From NCBI GenBank assembly GCA_031254915.1, contig JAIRTL010000057.1, positions 1-50,050 on the forward strand: a DNA stretch of 50,050 nt. The letters are read 5' to 3'. The stretch's first letter is position 1; every line of letters starts with the position of its first letter. A program made the translations under genes and the position numbers. Under the pieces are notes generated by a model. That model was not told where the DNA came from. It ran no database searches and saw nothing but the letters and a program-made list of their open reading frames with translations. Shown one piece after another: positions 1 to 8,096 of this stretch. This DNA is from Planctomycetota bacterium. Its GTDB lineage: Bacteria; Planctomycetota; SZUA-567.

Positions 1-170
1 AAGGAGCGCGCGGAACGGCGGGCCGCCAGGGCGTCGGCCAAGGGCATGCCGCCGTTCTTGGCGGGGGCGGGCAGTTGGATGGGGGACGACGCATCTTCGC
101 CGGCGGTCGTTTTTCCAGAACATATCAACATGGATGCCGCCATAACCACGGAAAGAATCGTTTGTTTCAT
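1..170 (-). CDS. SagB-like nitroreductase family protein, 5' part only
   Basis: Only the first 56 codons lie in the window; the gene runs off the left edge. The start is the ATG at 168-170 on the minus strand, with an AGGAGG site about 7 bases upstream. The peptide opens with a Lys and hydrophobic stretch (MKQTILSVVMAASMLIC) that looks like a signal peptide. It continues with LPAPAKNGGMPLADALAARR followed by SARS. The pattern 'LPxPxxxGGxxLxxALxxRRSxRxF' is the usual N-terminus of SagB/ThcOx-type FMN nitroreductases. Family membership is inferred from this short motif only. Exported versions of this family are common in anaerobes, but the substrate is unknown. Family A repeat copy 1 sits just upstream of the gene. 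Confidence 0.6.
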   Translation of the reverse strand, partial: MKQTILSVVMAASMLICSGKTTAGEDASSPIQLPAPAKNGGMPLADALAARRSARS

Positions 171-222
171 GGAAAGCCTCCTGGTCGAAATCGGGGTTTT
201 GCGAGCCGTTGCGAACGCACGA

Positions 223-351
223 TATACCGGGCGCGGCCCGAAAATGTGACGATGGGGGACGGGAGTCGCCCTGTTCCGCGTCCGTTTCCCTTGGCCATCT
301 CATGGCTGCGCACAGTTGAGGGAATCACAACTCCGGACGATGAACAGTATA
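223..351 (+). repeat. Family A palindromic repeat, copy 1
   Basis: Starts TATACCGGGCGCGGCCCG and ends near GGACGATGAACAGTATA, with the conserved core TTTCCCTTGGCCATCTCATG and an internal TCACAACTCCGG. The two ends are imperfect inverted repeats. It is one of eight copies in the window and lies between the start of the nitroreductase gene and the 3' end of hydE. Confidence 0.85.
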
Positions 352-450
352 CATTATGTCAATGGAGGAAGGCAAACCTTCAATGCCGCCGATCCGTCCT
401 TCCCGACATTGTTCCCCGTTCGCAAAACGTCCCAGCGGAATGAAGCGCAT

Positions 451-1506
451 TCAGCGCTTCCGCCGGTTCGGCGAATCGCCCCTTCCCGTCCCGATCGAAC
501 GCCCGAGGCCGGCGAGTTGTTTGGCCAATGTCGCCTGTGCCGCCCGGGCTGTTTCCGTGAAGTCGGCTTTGGCGGGATAAATCTCGTACAGCCTTCTATG
601 GCGAGCCGGCGTCAGGTTCGGCATGATGATGTTCGCGCCGCGCGACAGCGCGTGCTCGCGGCCGCCGTCCCTGTTGACAAGGGCGAGGGCGGTGGTGGCC
701 GGAATATTGGCGTCCGGCTGCATAAGCCGGGCGAGGGCGACGACCCGGGTCGTTGTTTCCCCGTCGGCGCGGGCCTGCTCGCCGACGGGCGCGGGCGGAA
801 AACGCTCCGGAAAGCGCACCAGGTCGGTGTCGGGGTGCGGGAGATACGGCCCGATGCCGATCATGTCCAGATCGAGGTCGCGGAAAAGAAGGATGTCCCG
901 CGCCAGCATGTCCCACGTCTGTCCGGGGATTCCCACCATCACACCGCTCCCGACTTCGTAGCCGAGCTCCCTGAGTTGCCGCAGAAACGCCATCCTGCCG
1001 TCGAGGCCGCGGCTGGCGAGCGGCGGGTGGATGCGCCGGAACAGGTCGGGGTCCGACGTCTCGAATCTGAGAAGATACCGGTCCGCGCCGGCTTCGCGCC
1101 AAGCCGCGAACTCGTCCGGATCGCGTTCGCCAAGCGACAGGGTGACGGCGAGTCCTGTTTTCTCCTTCACGGCGCGGATGGTGTCGGCGATCATCACCCG
1201 GGTCAGGCCCGGGTCTTCGCCCGCCTGCATGACAAGCGTCCCGTAACCGAGTTCCTTCGCCTCGCGGGCGGCCTCGAGCACCTCGTCCCTTGTCATGCGG
1301 TAGCGGGGCAGCGTTCGCCCGGCGTGGACGCCGCAATAGGCGCAGCGCCGCCGGCAATGGTTGGACACTTCGGCCAGACCGCGAAGATGGACGTCGTCGC
1401 CGACATGGTCGCGGCGGGTCTGGTCGGCGAGGCCGTACATTTCACGGACCGCGTCCGGATCGCGGCCGACGAGGAGTTCGCGGATCGTCCCGAAGTCCAT
1501 CGTCAT
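451..1506 (-). CDS. hydE: [FeFe]-hydrogenase maturase HydE, radical SAM
   Basis: A 351-residue protein of normal HydE length. HydE is a radical S-adenosylmethionine enzyme that helps build the dithiolate-bridged diiron subcluster of [FeFe]-hydrogenase in the cytoplasm. The cluster motif CX3CX2C is present as CRRRCAYCG about 60 residues in. Family-typical stretches follow: MQAGEDPG, TLSLGERDPDEF, GADRYLLRFET, GIGPYLPHPDT and NIPATTALA. The start chosen is the ATG at 1504-1506, which overlaps the upstream TGA as ATGA; a second ATG two codons later is possible. The gene is translationally coupled to the TIGR03960-type radical SAM gene. No hydrogenase, HydF or HydG is in this window. HydE-like paralogues without hydrogenase exist, so the role is slightly less certain than the family. 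Confidence 0.9.
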   Translation of the reverse strand: MTMDFGTIRELLVGRDPDAVREMYGLADQTRRDHVGDDVHLRGLAEVSNHCRRRCAYCGVHAGRTLPRYRMTRDEVLEAAREAKELGYGTLVMQAGEDPGLTRVMIADTIRAVKEKTGLAVTLSLGERDPDEFAAWREAGADRYLLRFETSDPDLFRRIHPPLASRGLDGRMAFLRQLRELGYEVGSGVMVGIPGQTWDMLARDILLFRDLDLDMIGIGPYLPHPDTDLVRFPERFPPAPVGEQARADGETTTRVVALARLMQPDANIPATTALALVNRDGGREHALSRGANIIMPNLTPARHRRLYEIYPAKADFTETARAAQATLAKQLAGLGRSIGTGRGDSPNRRKR

Positions 1507-3359
1507 CGGCCGCCTCCCGCGAACGCGCAGCCGGGAACGCCGCAGCCGGCGCAGGACCCCGGCCCGCAGGCCGGGGTTCGGGCGGCGCGGAGCGCCGCCC
1601 CGTATTCGCGGCGCAGGAAGTCCGTGCGCACGCCGCTGTCGATATGGCTCCACGGGGTCGGCGCATCCGGGGGAATGTCCCGTTGCGCCAGGCGTCCGGC
1701 GTCGAGGCCGTTTTCGAGAAACGCCTCGCGCCAGAGTTCGGGGCGGAAGTATTCGCTCCAGGCGTCGAGACGCGCGCCTTTTTTCCAGGCGGCGAGGATC
1801 ACCTTTCCGAGCCGTCGGTCGCCGCGAGAAAAGGCGGCCTCGAGCAGGGACGCTTCCACATCGTGCGCGTTGTACGCCACAAGCCGTCTGTTCACCGCAC
1901 CCGAGAGCAGGCGCTGCTTCGCCGTCCACGCTTCCACGCCGGCCGCGCCGCACCATTGGAACGCGGTATGCGGTTTGGGCACGAAATTGCTCGCGGAGAT
2001 GTGGATCGCTTGCCTCCCCTTCGCGCTCCGGGGGCGTTTTTTCGCCGCCAGGTGGGCGAGTTCGGCGATGGCGAGAACGTCGTCGTCCGTCTCCGTCGGC
2101 AGGCCGAGCATGAAATAGAGCTTGATCCGCCGCCAGTTCAGCCGGAACGCCTCTTCGGCGGCGGCGAGGAGATCGCCGTTTTTCACATCCTTGTTGATGA
2201 CGGCGCGCAGCCGGTCCGATCCGGCCTCCGGCGCGATCGTGAGGCCGGACTTGCGCACCGACGACACCCGCGACGGAATCCCGGCGAGGGCATGGTCGAC
2301 GCGGAGGCTGGGGAGCGACAGGCTGACGCCGCGCGGCGCGAATTCGCGGTCGAGCGTCCCGATCAACTCGTCGAAGCGCGAATAGTTCGAGGTCGACAGG
2401 GAAAGGAGGCCGATTTCGTCGTAGCCGGAGGCGGCGATGCAGCGCTTCGCCGCCTCGAGGAGCGCCGCCGGATCGCGTTCGCGTTGCGGCCTTGCGGCGT
2501 ATCCGGCCTGGCAGAACCGGCAGCCGTTCGGGCAGCCGCGCATGATCTCGAGAACCGCCCGCTCGTGCACCGTCTCGTGTATCGGCACCACCGGCCGCAC
2601 GGCGGACGGCAGCGCGGCGAAGTCCTGGACCAGGCGGCGGCGAATCGGAAGCGGCGCATCCGATCCCGGACGCGGTTGGACGACAAGGACGCCGTCTTCG
2701 TCCTCGGCCGTTTCGTAGAGGGCGGGAACGTAGACGCCTTCGACCTCGCGCGCCAGCGCTTCCAGAAGCGCTTTTCGCGATTCCGGCGTCAGCGGCGGGA
2801 ACGCTTTCGCGCGTTCGAGCATCTCCGGCAACGCTTCGTCCGCTTCGCCCATGACGAACAGGTCGACGAAGTCGGAATAGGGTTCCGGGTTCATGGCGGA
2901 CGCGCCGCCGGCGATGACGATAGGCGCGCCGCCATTTTCGCGTTCGAAACGGGTGAGCGGCACGCCGCCGAGCGAAAGGATGGTCAGCATGCCGGTCGCG
3001 GCGAGTTCGTAGGAAATGGAAAAGCCGATCATCTGGCAGTCGCGGAGCGGAGTCGCCGTTTCCAGCGTCGCCAGCGGAATGCCCGCCTCCCGGAGTTCCC
3101 GCTCGAAATCGGGGAAGGGCGCGAACACCCGTTCCGCGGCGACGCCGTCGACGGCGTTGGCGGCCTCGTAGAGGACGCGCAGGCCATGGTGACTCATCCC
3201 GACCGCGTAGGCGTCCGGGAAGGCGAGCGCGAGCCTGAGGCGCGCGTTTTGTTTGACTATCTGGTTCGGTTCGCCCCCGACGTACTGGCCGGGTCCCTTG
3301 ACCCGGACGAGGAGCGGATGCGCGGCGGAAAATCCGCCCCGGTTTGCGTCAGCCATCAT
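1503..3359 (-). CDS. B12-binding-type radical SAM protein, TIGR03960 family
   Basis: A 618-residue protein. The N-terminal third resembles the cobalamin-binding-like domain of this family (ALAFPDAYAVGMSHHGLRVL, GGASAMNPEP, FVMGEADEALPE). A radical SAM core follows with CX3CX2C seen as RGCPNGCRFCQAGY around residue 285. The C-terminus carries the family's small cysteine cluster, here CGPGSCAGCGVPGC. In many bacteria this protein is followed by, or fused to, a TIGR03936 (DUF2344) partner; that partner is absent here and hydE follows instead. The start is one of two adjacent ATGs at 3354-3359 and the ribosome-binding site is weak. The gene is divergent from rlmN with about 125 bases between starts. 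Biochemical function is not established; a tRNA- or cofactor-related role is speculation. Confidence 0.88.
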   Translation of the reverse strand: MMADANRGGFSAAHPLLVRVKGPGQYVGGEPNQIVKQNARLRLALAFPDAYAVGMSHHGLRVLYEAANAVDGVAAERVFAPFPDFERELREAGIPLATLETATPLRDCQMIGFSISYELAATGMLTILSLGGVPLTRFERENGGAPIVIAGGASAMNPEPYSDFVDLFVMGEADEALPEMLERAKAFPPLTPESRKALLEALAREVEGVYVPALYETAEDEDGVLVVQPRPGSDAPLPIRRRLVQDFAALPSAVRPVVPIHETVHERAVLEIMRGCPNGCRFCQAGYAARPQRERDPAALLEAAKRCIAASGYDEIGLLSLSTSNYSRFDELIGTLDREFAPRGVSLSLPSLRVDHALAGIPSRVSSVRKSGLTIAPEAGSDRLRAVINKDVKNGDLLAAAEEAFRLNWRRIKLYFMLGLPTETDDDVLAIAELAHLAAKKRPRSAKGRQAIHISASNFVPKPHTAFQWCGAAGVEAWTAKQRLLSGAVNRRLVAYNAHDVEASLLEAAFSRGDRRLGKVILAAWKKGARLDAWSEYFRPELWREAFLENGLDAGRLAQRDIPPDAPTPWSHIDSGVRTDFLRREYGAALRAARTPACGPGSCAGCGVPGCAFAGGGR

Positions 3360-3484
3360 GTTTCCATATCATTGCCCCGGTAACGGAACCGCGACACCGG
3401 GCGGCGCGCCCGGCGGTTACGCGGGCGTTCTGGACTATCGCCGCCGAAATCACGGGGCATCCCCAAGCGCCGACAAGGCATATT

Positions 3485-4621
3485 ATGGCAAGCGAACCGG
3501 AATCGCCACAGCTTTCTTCGCCGGAGCCGGCGCGCCGCCTGTGGCTCGAGGCCGACAGGCGGGACGCGTCCTCGTTTGTCCTGGCGCGGGGACAGCCCGC
3601 GTACCGGGCGAAGCAGGTGTGGGACTGGCTGCACCGAAAGCGGGTGGACTCGGTGGATGCCATGCGGAATCTGCCCGCGTCCCTTCGGCGGGCGATCGAT
3701 TCCGGCGGCGCGGTCAGGTCGCTGAATGAACTCGACCGACGCCGTTCCCGGGACGGGTTGACGACCAAGTGGCTGTTCGCGGCCGCCGGTCCTTCCGGTC
3801 GCGGCGTGGAACTGGAAACCGTCCTCATCGTCGAAAAGCGGGGCGAGCGCCGGACCGTCTGCGTCTCGTCGATGGCCGGTTGTCCGCTCGGCTGCGTGTT
3901 CTGCGCCACCGGCCGTCTCGGCCATGCCCGCGATCTTCGCGCCGGCGAAATTATCGAACAGGCGTACCGGGTCGACAACCTCCTCGCTTTGGAAGACCGC
4001 GCCGGCGTCAGCCATGTCGTCTTCATGGGCATGGGCGAGCCGCTTCTCAATCTCGACGCGGTCCTGCGCGCCGCCGCCATGTTCGCGGACCCGGAAGGGT
4101 TGGGCATTTCCGGTCGGCATGTCACGATCTCCACCGTCGGCATCCCGGACGGGATTCTCGGCCTCGCCGAAGCGGGCGTCAATTACCGCCTCGCCGTGTC
4201 GCTGCATGCGCCGCGCCAGGAATTGCGGGAAAAACTCATTCCAGCGGCGAAGCGCTGGCCGCTCGGCCGGCTGTTCGGGGCGCTGGGTGTTTTTGCCGCG
4301 CGCTCTTCCAGGGACATCACGTTCGAATATTCGCTCATAGACGGCGTCAACGCGTCCAGGCGCGACGCCGAGGATCTCGCCGGGCTGCTGTCCGGTTTTC
4401 CCGCCAAGGTCAATCTCATCCCCCTCAATCCCGTCGCCGGCTACGGGGGGAAGCCGCCCTCCCGCGACCGGGCGCGCATGTTTCGGGACCTCCTCGAAGC
4501 GAAAGGCGTTCCCGCGACCATCCGGGTCGAGAAAGGGGCGGAAATCGGCGCCGCCTGCGGACAGCTTCGCGCCGAACGGTTGGCGCGCTCCGGGCGCCCG
4601 GAACCGCCGCCCTCCGTGTAA
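3485..4621 (+). CDS. rlmN: Dual-specificity 23S rRNA/tRNA methyltransferase RlmN
   Basis: A 378-residue radical SAM enzyme that methylates C2 of adenosine 2503 in 23S rRNA and adenosine 37 in some tRNAs. The radical SAM cysteines are in GCPLGCVFCATG at about residue 130. The downstream SAM-binding GMGEPLLN and the STVGIPDGI loop are present. The C-terminal methyl-carrying cysteine is conserved in IGAACGQL. The N-terminal helical part (PAYRAKQVWDWLHRK) is typical of the family. The start ATG at 3485 was chosen because residues from here match the family and an AAGG lies just upstream. The frame stays open upstream but without family features. It stands alone, divergent from the radical SAM pair. 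Confidence 0.95.
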   Translation: MASEPESPQLSSPEPARRLWLEADRRDASSFVLARGQPAYRAKQVWDWLHRKRVDSVDAMRNLPASLRRAIDSGGAVRSLNELDRRRSRDGLTTKWLFAAAGPSGRGVELETVLIVEKRGERRTVCVSSMAGCPLGCVFCATGRLGHARDLRAGEIIEQAYRVDNLLALEDRAGVSHVVFMGMGEPLLNLDAVLRAAAMFADPEGLGISGRHVTISTVGIPDGILGLAEAGVNYRLAVSLHAPRQELREKLIPAAKRWPLGRLFGALGVFAARSSRDITFEYSLIDGVNASRRDAEDLAGLLSGFPAKVNLIPLNPVAGYGGKPPSRDRARMFRDLLEAKGVPATIRVEKGAEIGAACGQLRAERLARSGRPEPPPSV

Positions 4622-4654
4622 TTTCTTACTCAAATCGTGGTTTTGTCAGGCGAT

Positions 4655-4674
4655 CATTACACCTTATGGGTAAT
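4655..4674. promoter_or_regulatory. Imperfect palindrome with TTATGGGTAA, candidate activator site
   Basis: CATTAC and GTAATG flank a CC/GGG core, forming an imperfect palindrome. The ten bases TTATGGGTAA at 4664-4673 recur in a palindrome at 15475-15493. Both lie 100-140 bases upstream of a sigma-54-like site, which is the usual distance for an enhancer-binding protein. The activator role is inference. Confidence 0.4.
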
Positions 4675-4803
4675 GGACGCTGGTTCTCAAACGATCCCCG
4701 AAGAGACGCTTTCGATTCGCCAAGGCGGATTTTGCACCGAATCCACTGGCGTATAACGGGTTTCTTCACTTGCGGGCCGGCGGCGCTCCCGACCGTCGCC
4801 GTA

Positions 4804-4819
4804 TGGCAAAAAAATTGCA
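4804..4819 (+). promoter_or_regulatory. Candidate sigma-54 promoter for 4898 gene
   Basis: TGGCAAAAAAATTGCA matches the -24/-12 pattern TGGC-N7-TTGC with exactly ten bases between GG and GC. Transcription would start near 4830, giving a leader of about 70 bases before the ATG at 4898. No good sigma-70 promoter is apparent in the same gap. The rest of the 276-base gap (4622-4897) holds only the palindrome listed separately. Confidence 0.5.
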
Positions 4820-4897
4820 TCCTTTCCATAACGAACGAGCGGCGTCACGTTATCCGAATATTTGTCTTTGCCGGTTTTCATCGCCCAGGAGCAGCCC

Positions 4898-5848
4898 ATG
4901 CCAAACGAGTATTCCCCCCGCAGCGACCGCACCATGTACTTCATCGGCGTCACGACCGGAAAATCATCGATCATGAAGGTCTTCCCGAAATGGGCGGAAT
5001 ATCTCAAGCTCAACGCCAAAATCGAAGGCTTTGATTTTCTTCACCACGACGCGGCGGGAAAATATCGCGAAGCGGTCGCGTTCATCAAGCGCGATCCCTT
5101 GTCGCTGGGCGCGCTCGTCACCACGCACAAGATCGATCTTCTCACCGCCTGCCGCGACATGTTCGACAGCCTCGATCCCTACGCCGACATTCTCGGCGAA
5201 GTCAGCTCCATCTCCAAGCGCGGCGGCAGACTGATCGGCCACGCCAAGGATCCGATCACAAGCGGTCTTTCCCTCGAGCGCATCGTGCCCGACGGCCACT
5301 GGAAGGAAACGGGCGCGGACATGCTGCTCCTGGGCGCGGGAGGTTCCTGTCTCGCCCTCACCATGTATCTCAAGGAAAAGAAGGACAAGGGCGGCGACGT
5401 CCCGGCGCGCATCATCGTCGACAACCGCAGCCGGCCGCGCCTCGACGAAATGCGTCGCATTCATGAAAAAATCGGCTTCGACATTCCGATCGAATACAAT
5501 CTCTGCCCGACTCCGGACCTGAACGACAAGGTCATGGCGGCGTTGAAGCCGGGGTCGATGGTCGTCAACGGCACCGGCCTCGGCAAGGACGGTCCGGGAT
5601 CGCCCCTCACCGACGCCGGCGTTTTCCCGGAAAACGGGCAGGTGTGGGAATTCAATTACCGCGGCGACCTGGTGTTCCTCGACCAGGCGAGGGCGCAGGA
5701 AAAGAGCCGAAACCTTCACGTCGTGGACGGCTGGGACTATTTCGTCTACGGCTGGACCCGGGTGGTGGCGGAAGTGTTTGACGTCGACATCCCGGTCACA
5801 GGCGCGGGGTTCGATGCCGTATCCGATCTCGCGGCTTCGGCGAGATAG
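4898..5848 (+). CDS. Shikimate/quinate 5-dehydrogenase-like protein (AroE family)
   Basis: A 316-residue protein resembling AroE-type NAD(P)H dehydrogenases. The substrate-domain lysine lies in VTTHKIDLL, where AroE has VTxPxK. A Rossmann nucleotide loop is seen in MLLLGAGGSCLALTMYL, and NGTGLGKDGPGSP resembles the AroE NxTxxG loop. The start ATG at 4898 has AGGAG seven bases upstream; an in-frame start 12 codons earlier lacks such a site. The gene is not in an aromatic amino acid operon. It is followed 50 bases later by a UlaG-like hydrolase and preceded by a sigma-54-like promoter. This suggests a catabolic role on a cyclic polyol or sugar acid rather than chorismate synthesis, which is inference. 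The real substrate is unknown. Confidence 0.7.
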   Translation: MPNEYSPRSDRTMYFIGVTTGKSSIMKVFPKWAEYLKLNAKIEGFDFLHHDAAGKYREAVAFIKRDPLSLGALVTTHKIDLLTACRDMFDSLDPYADILGEVSSISKRGGRLIGHAKDPITSGLSLERIVPDGHWKETGADMLLLGAGGSCLALTMYLKEKKDKGGDVPARIIVDNRSRPRLDEMRRIHEKIGFDIPIEYNLCPTPDLNDKVMAALKPGSMVVNGTGLGKDGPGSPLTDAGVFPENGQVWEFNYRGDLVFLDQARAQEKSRNLHVVDGWDYFVYGWTRVVAEVFDVDIPVTGAGFDAVSDLAASAR

Positions 5849-5898
5849 GCCGATACCGCGGGAAGCGCTCTGCAAGAACCGCTCCGGAAAGGAGCCCC

Positions 5899-6789
5899 AT
5901 GCCGACGGCCGAAGCGAACCGAATCGAGAGGAAGCTCCATTCGCGGCTCGTTCCGATGTTCGAGGCGATAGCGAACCCGGCCCGGGGCGGAACGGTCAAC
6001 CTGTTCTGGCTCGGGCAGGCCGGATTCGCCGTCCGCTCGGCCTCGCTTCTCATGCTGATCGATCCGTACCTGTCAAACGCGCTGGCGGAAAAGTACCGGG
6101 ACGCCCTGTTCAAGCATGTGCGCATGATGGAATCGCCGCTGGCGCCGGACGAGCCGCGCGGCGTCGATTACATCTTCGCGACCCACGCCCATTCCGACCA
6201 CCTCGATCCCGGCAGCATCGGCAAGCTGATGGCGCTGAATCCCGACTGCCGGTTGATCTGCCCTAGAAGCGCCCGCGACAAGGCGCTGGAGCGCGGCGCC
6301 GACCGCGACCGGATCGTGCACCTGTCGTCGCTCGAAAAACGTTCGTTCGGCGGCTTCTCCGTCGAGATGGTTCCCTCCGCCCACGAGACGCTCGCCGACG
6401 ACGGCAAGGGGAACATCCTCTACGCCGGCTATGTCGTCGCCCTTTACGGGATCAGAATATACCATTCCGGCGACTGCGTTCCCTACGACGGCCTGCCCCG
6501 GCTCCTGCGCGAGCGCGGCGTCGACGTGGCGCTGCTGCCTGTGAACGGACGCGACGATTACCGGCGCGAGTGCGGCGTTCCCGGCAACTTCACGGTCGAG
6601 GAGGCGGCGGAACTGTGCGTCAGGGCGGGGATACCGCTTCTCGTGCCGCACCACTTCGGCATGTTCGATTTCAACACCGTCGAGCCGGAAGAGATCGCCC
6701 GCCGGCTGCGGCCTTTCAGGAAGAACGGCCTCGACTGGACGATCCCGCGCGTCGACGAATACCTGACTGTCCGCAGGCAGGGCGAATAG
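5899..6789 (+). CDS. Metallo-beta-lactamase-fold hydrolase, UlaG-like
   Basis: A 296-residue cytoplasmic protein without signal peptide. The metal motif HXHXDH is present as THAHSDHLD at about residue 95. Later histidines and aspartates occur in IYHSGDCVPYDG and VPHHFGMFDFN, as in the UlaG/L-ascorbate-6-phosphate lactonase branch of the MBL superfamily. The start ATG has AAAGGAG directly upstream. It lies 50 bases after the AroE-like gene and is probably co-transcribed with it. UlaG opens a lactone ring of a phosphorylated sugar acid, and a lactonase paired with a dehydrogenase would be a coherent pair of steps. The substrate cannot be read from the sequence, and a phosphodiesterase role is also possible. 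Confidence 0.75.
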   Translation: MPTAEANRIERKLHSRLVPMFEAIANPARGGTVNLFWLGQAGFAVRSASLLMLIDPYLSNALAEKYRDALFKHVRMMESPLAPDEPRGVDYIFATHAHSDHLDPGSIGKLMALNPDCRLICPRSARDKALERGADRDRIVHLSSLEKRSFGGFSVEMVPSAHETLADDGKGNILYAGYVVALYGIRIYHSGDCVPYDGLPRLLRERGVDVALLPVNGRDDYRRECGVPGNFTVEEAAELCVRAGIPLLVPHHFGMFDFNTVEPEEIARRLRPFRKNGLDWTIPRVDEYLTVRRQGE

Positions 6790-6877
6790 ACGACCCGGAA
6801 GGCGATATCCCCGCGCTTATGCGCGCCGCCGGCCTTTCATCGTCAAGAGCGCTTCGACATCCTTCCGGAGCAATCCT

Positions 6878-7513
6878 TCAATCCGTTCGGATAAGAGCCT
6901 GTCCATAGAGTCCGCGCGCCCTGATGAAGCGAAGAACCTCCGGCGTAAGCAAGCGGAGCATTTCGTCGTCTTCCGCGTCGTTCCTGAAAAGCTCGCGGAT
7001 CATGGTGCTGTTGATGTCGACAGGCTCCATGGGAAAGCGGCCCGCCCTGAGAACCGCCGTTTCTTCGTTGGTCAGGCCGGGGAAGGGGGCGTCGTCGTCC
7101 GGCAGGGGCGCGCCGGGACGTTCGGCGACGAGAGGCGGGGCGAGTTCGAGTATTTCTCCGGGGCCGCGCCAGATCCCGAAGGACAGGGCCATATCGGAAC
7201 CGACGATCAACCGGTGGCTGTCGTTCGGGCGAACCGCGCGCAACCTGCGGATCGTATCCACGGTAAAGCTGGGGCCGGCGCGCTCGAGTTCGAGCCCGTC
7301 GACGGAGAGGCGGGGATCGCCGCCGCAGAGGAGGCGGGTCATTTCGAGCCTGGTCGGCGCGTCCGCTTCGGAAGGGGCTTTCTTGTGCGGCGGCGACGCG
7401 GCGGGGATGAAGACGACCTGGTCGAGTCGACCGGTCGCCAGCGCCGCGCGCGCGAGCGCCAGATGCCCGCGATGGGGAGGATTGAACGAGCCGCCGAGTA
7501 CGCCGATCCGCAT
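6878..7513 (-). CDS. nadD: Nicotinate-nucleotide adenylyltransferase
   Basis: A 211-residue enzyme that adenylates nicotinate mononucleotide to deamido-NAD in NAD biosynthesis. The nucleotidyltransferase motif is clear at the N-terminus (GVLGGSFNPPHRGHL). FIPAASPPHK, VGSDMALSF and the C-terminal DINSTMIREL (ISSTxIR-type) follow in the normal order. GGAGGACAC precedes the ATG at 7511-7513. It lies directly downstream of yraN on the minus strand with a 12-base gap, so the two are probably one operon. It is convergent with the UlaG-like gene. Confidence 0.95.
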   Translation of the reverse strand: MRIGVLGGSFNPPHRGHLALARAALATGRLDQVVFIPAASPPHKKAPSEADAPTRLEMTRLLCGGDPRLSVDGLELERAGPSFTVDTIRRLRAVRPNDSHRLIVGSDMALSFGIWRGPGEILELAPPLVAERPGAPLPDDDAPFPGLTNEETAVLRAGRFPMEPVDINSTMIRELFRNDAEDDEMLRLLTPEVLRFIRARGLYGQALIRTD

Positions 7514-7525
7514 GTGTCCTCCGTT

Positions 7526-7894
7526 TCACGCCATGGGTATCGAAGCCGGGTGATGTTCGAGACGCCGAGCGCCGTCCGGGGTGAAGTCGATCGTCACCAG
7601 ATCGCACCGCACCGGCGCGTCTTCAAGATCGTGGTCGTGCAGGTATTCCCTGACCGCCTTCGTCATGCTTCGCGCCTTCTTCATGGTGACGGCGCTCGCG
7701 GCGTCGCCCATGACGCCGGACGAACGCGTCTTGACTTCGATAAACACCCATTCGACGCCGTCGCGCGCGACGATGTCCAGTTCGCCCCGCCGTACGCGCA
7801 CGCGCCGACCGACAATCCGCATGCCTACGGACTTGAGATAGTCGGCGGCCAATTCCTCGCCAAGCAGTCCCAAGGCCGCGCGTCCGTCCGCCAC
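7526..7894 (-). CDS. yraN: YraN/UPF0102 family endonuclease-like protein
   Basis: A 122-residue protein of the small UPF0102 family, which has a restriction-endonuclease-like fold. The diagnostic stretch is GELDIVARDGVEWVFIEVKT, with the D-x(n)-ExK pattern. LGLLGEELAADYLKSVGMRI is the usual N-terminal helix. I chose the GTG start at 7892-7894 because AAAGGA lies a few bases upstream and the family starts here; the longer open frame upstream is Arg-rich and unlike the family. It is followed by nadD in the same direction. The cellular role of the family is poorly defined. Confidence 0.85.
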   Translation of the reverse strand: MADGRAALGLLGEELAADYLKSVGMRIVGRRVRVRRGELDIVARDGVEWVFIEVKTRSSGVMGDAASAVTMKKARSMTKAVREYLHDHDLEDAPVRCDLVTIDFTPDGARRLEHHPASIPMA

Positions 7895-8016
7895 CGGTTT
7901 TCCTTTCTCTACCGAGCGCAAGAAAACATTCGCCCGCAAGGCACGGCGCCGCCTTCGCGTTGATGCACGCGAGCTTTCTTTCCGCCCGCAAGTTCCACCC
8001 CCCGCGTCGCGGCGCA

Positions 8017-8049
8017 AGAAAACGCCGCCTGTTCGGGGAACAGGCGGCG
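8017..8049 (-). terminator. Rho-independent terminator of the 8097 gene
   Basis: An 11-bp perfect stem (8023-8033 with 8039-8049, CGCCGCCTGTT) with a five-base loop is followed, on the minus strand, by TTTTC. It lies about 50 bases beyond the stop of the 8097-8996 gene. Confidence 0.85.
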
Positions 8050-8096
8050 CAGTGGTGACTCGGTGTTTCGCGCGAACTTGTGCGACGTTCCGACTG

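Noticed and set aside
316..3383. Long plus-strand open frames across hydE and the radical SAM gene
   Set aside because: Arg/Pro/Gly-rich shadow frames; the minus-strand proteins match known families throughout.
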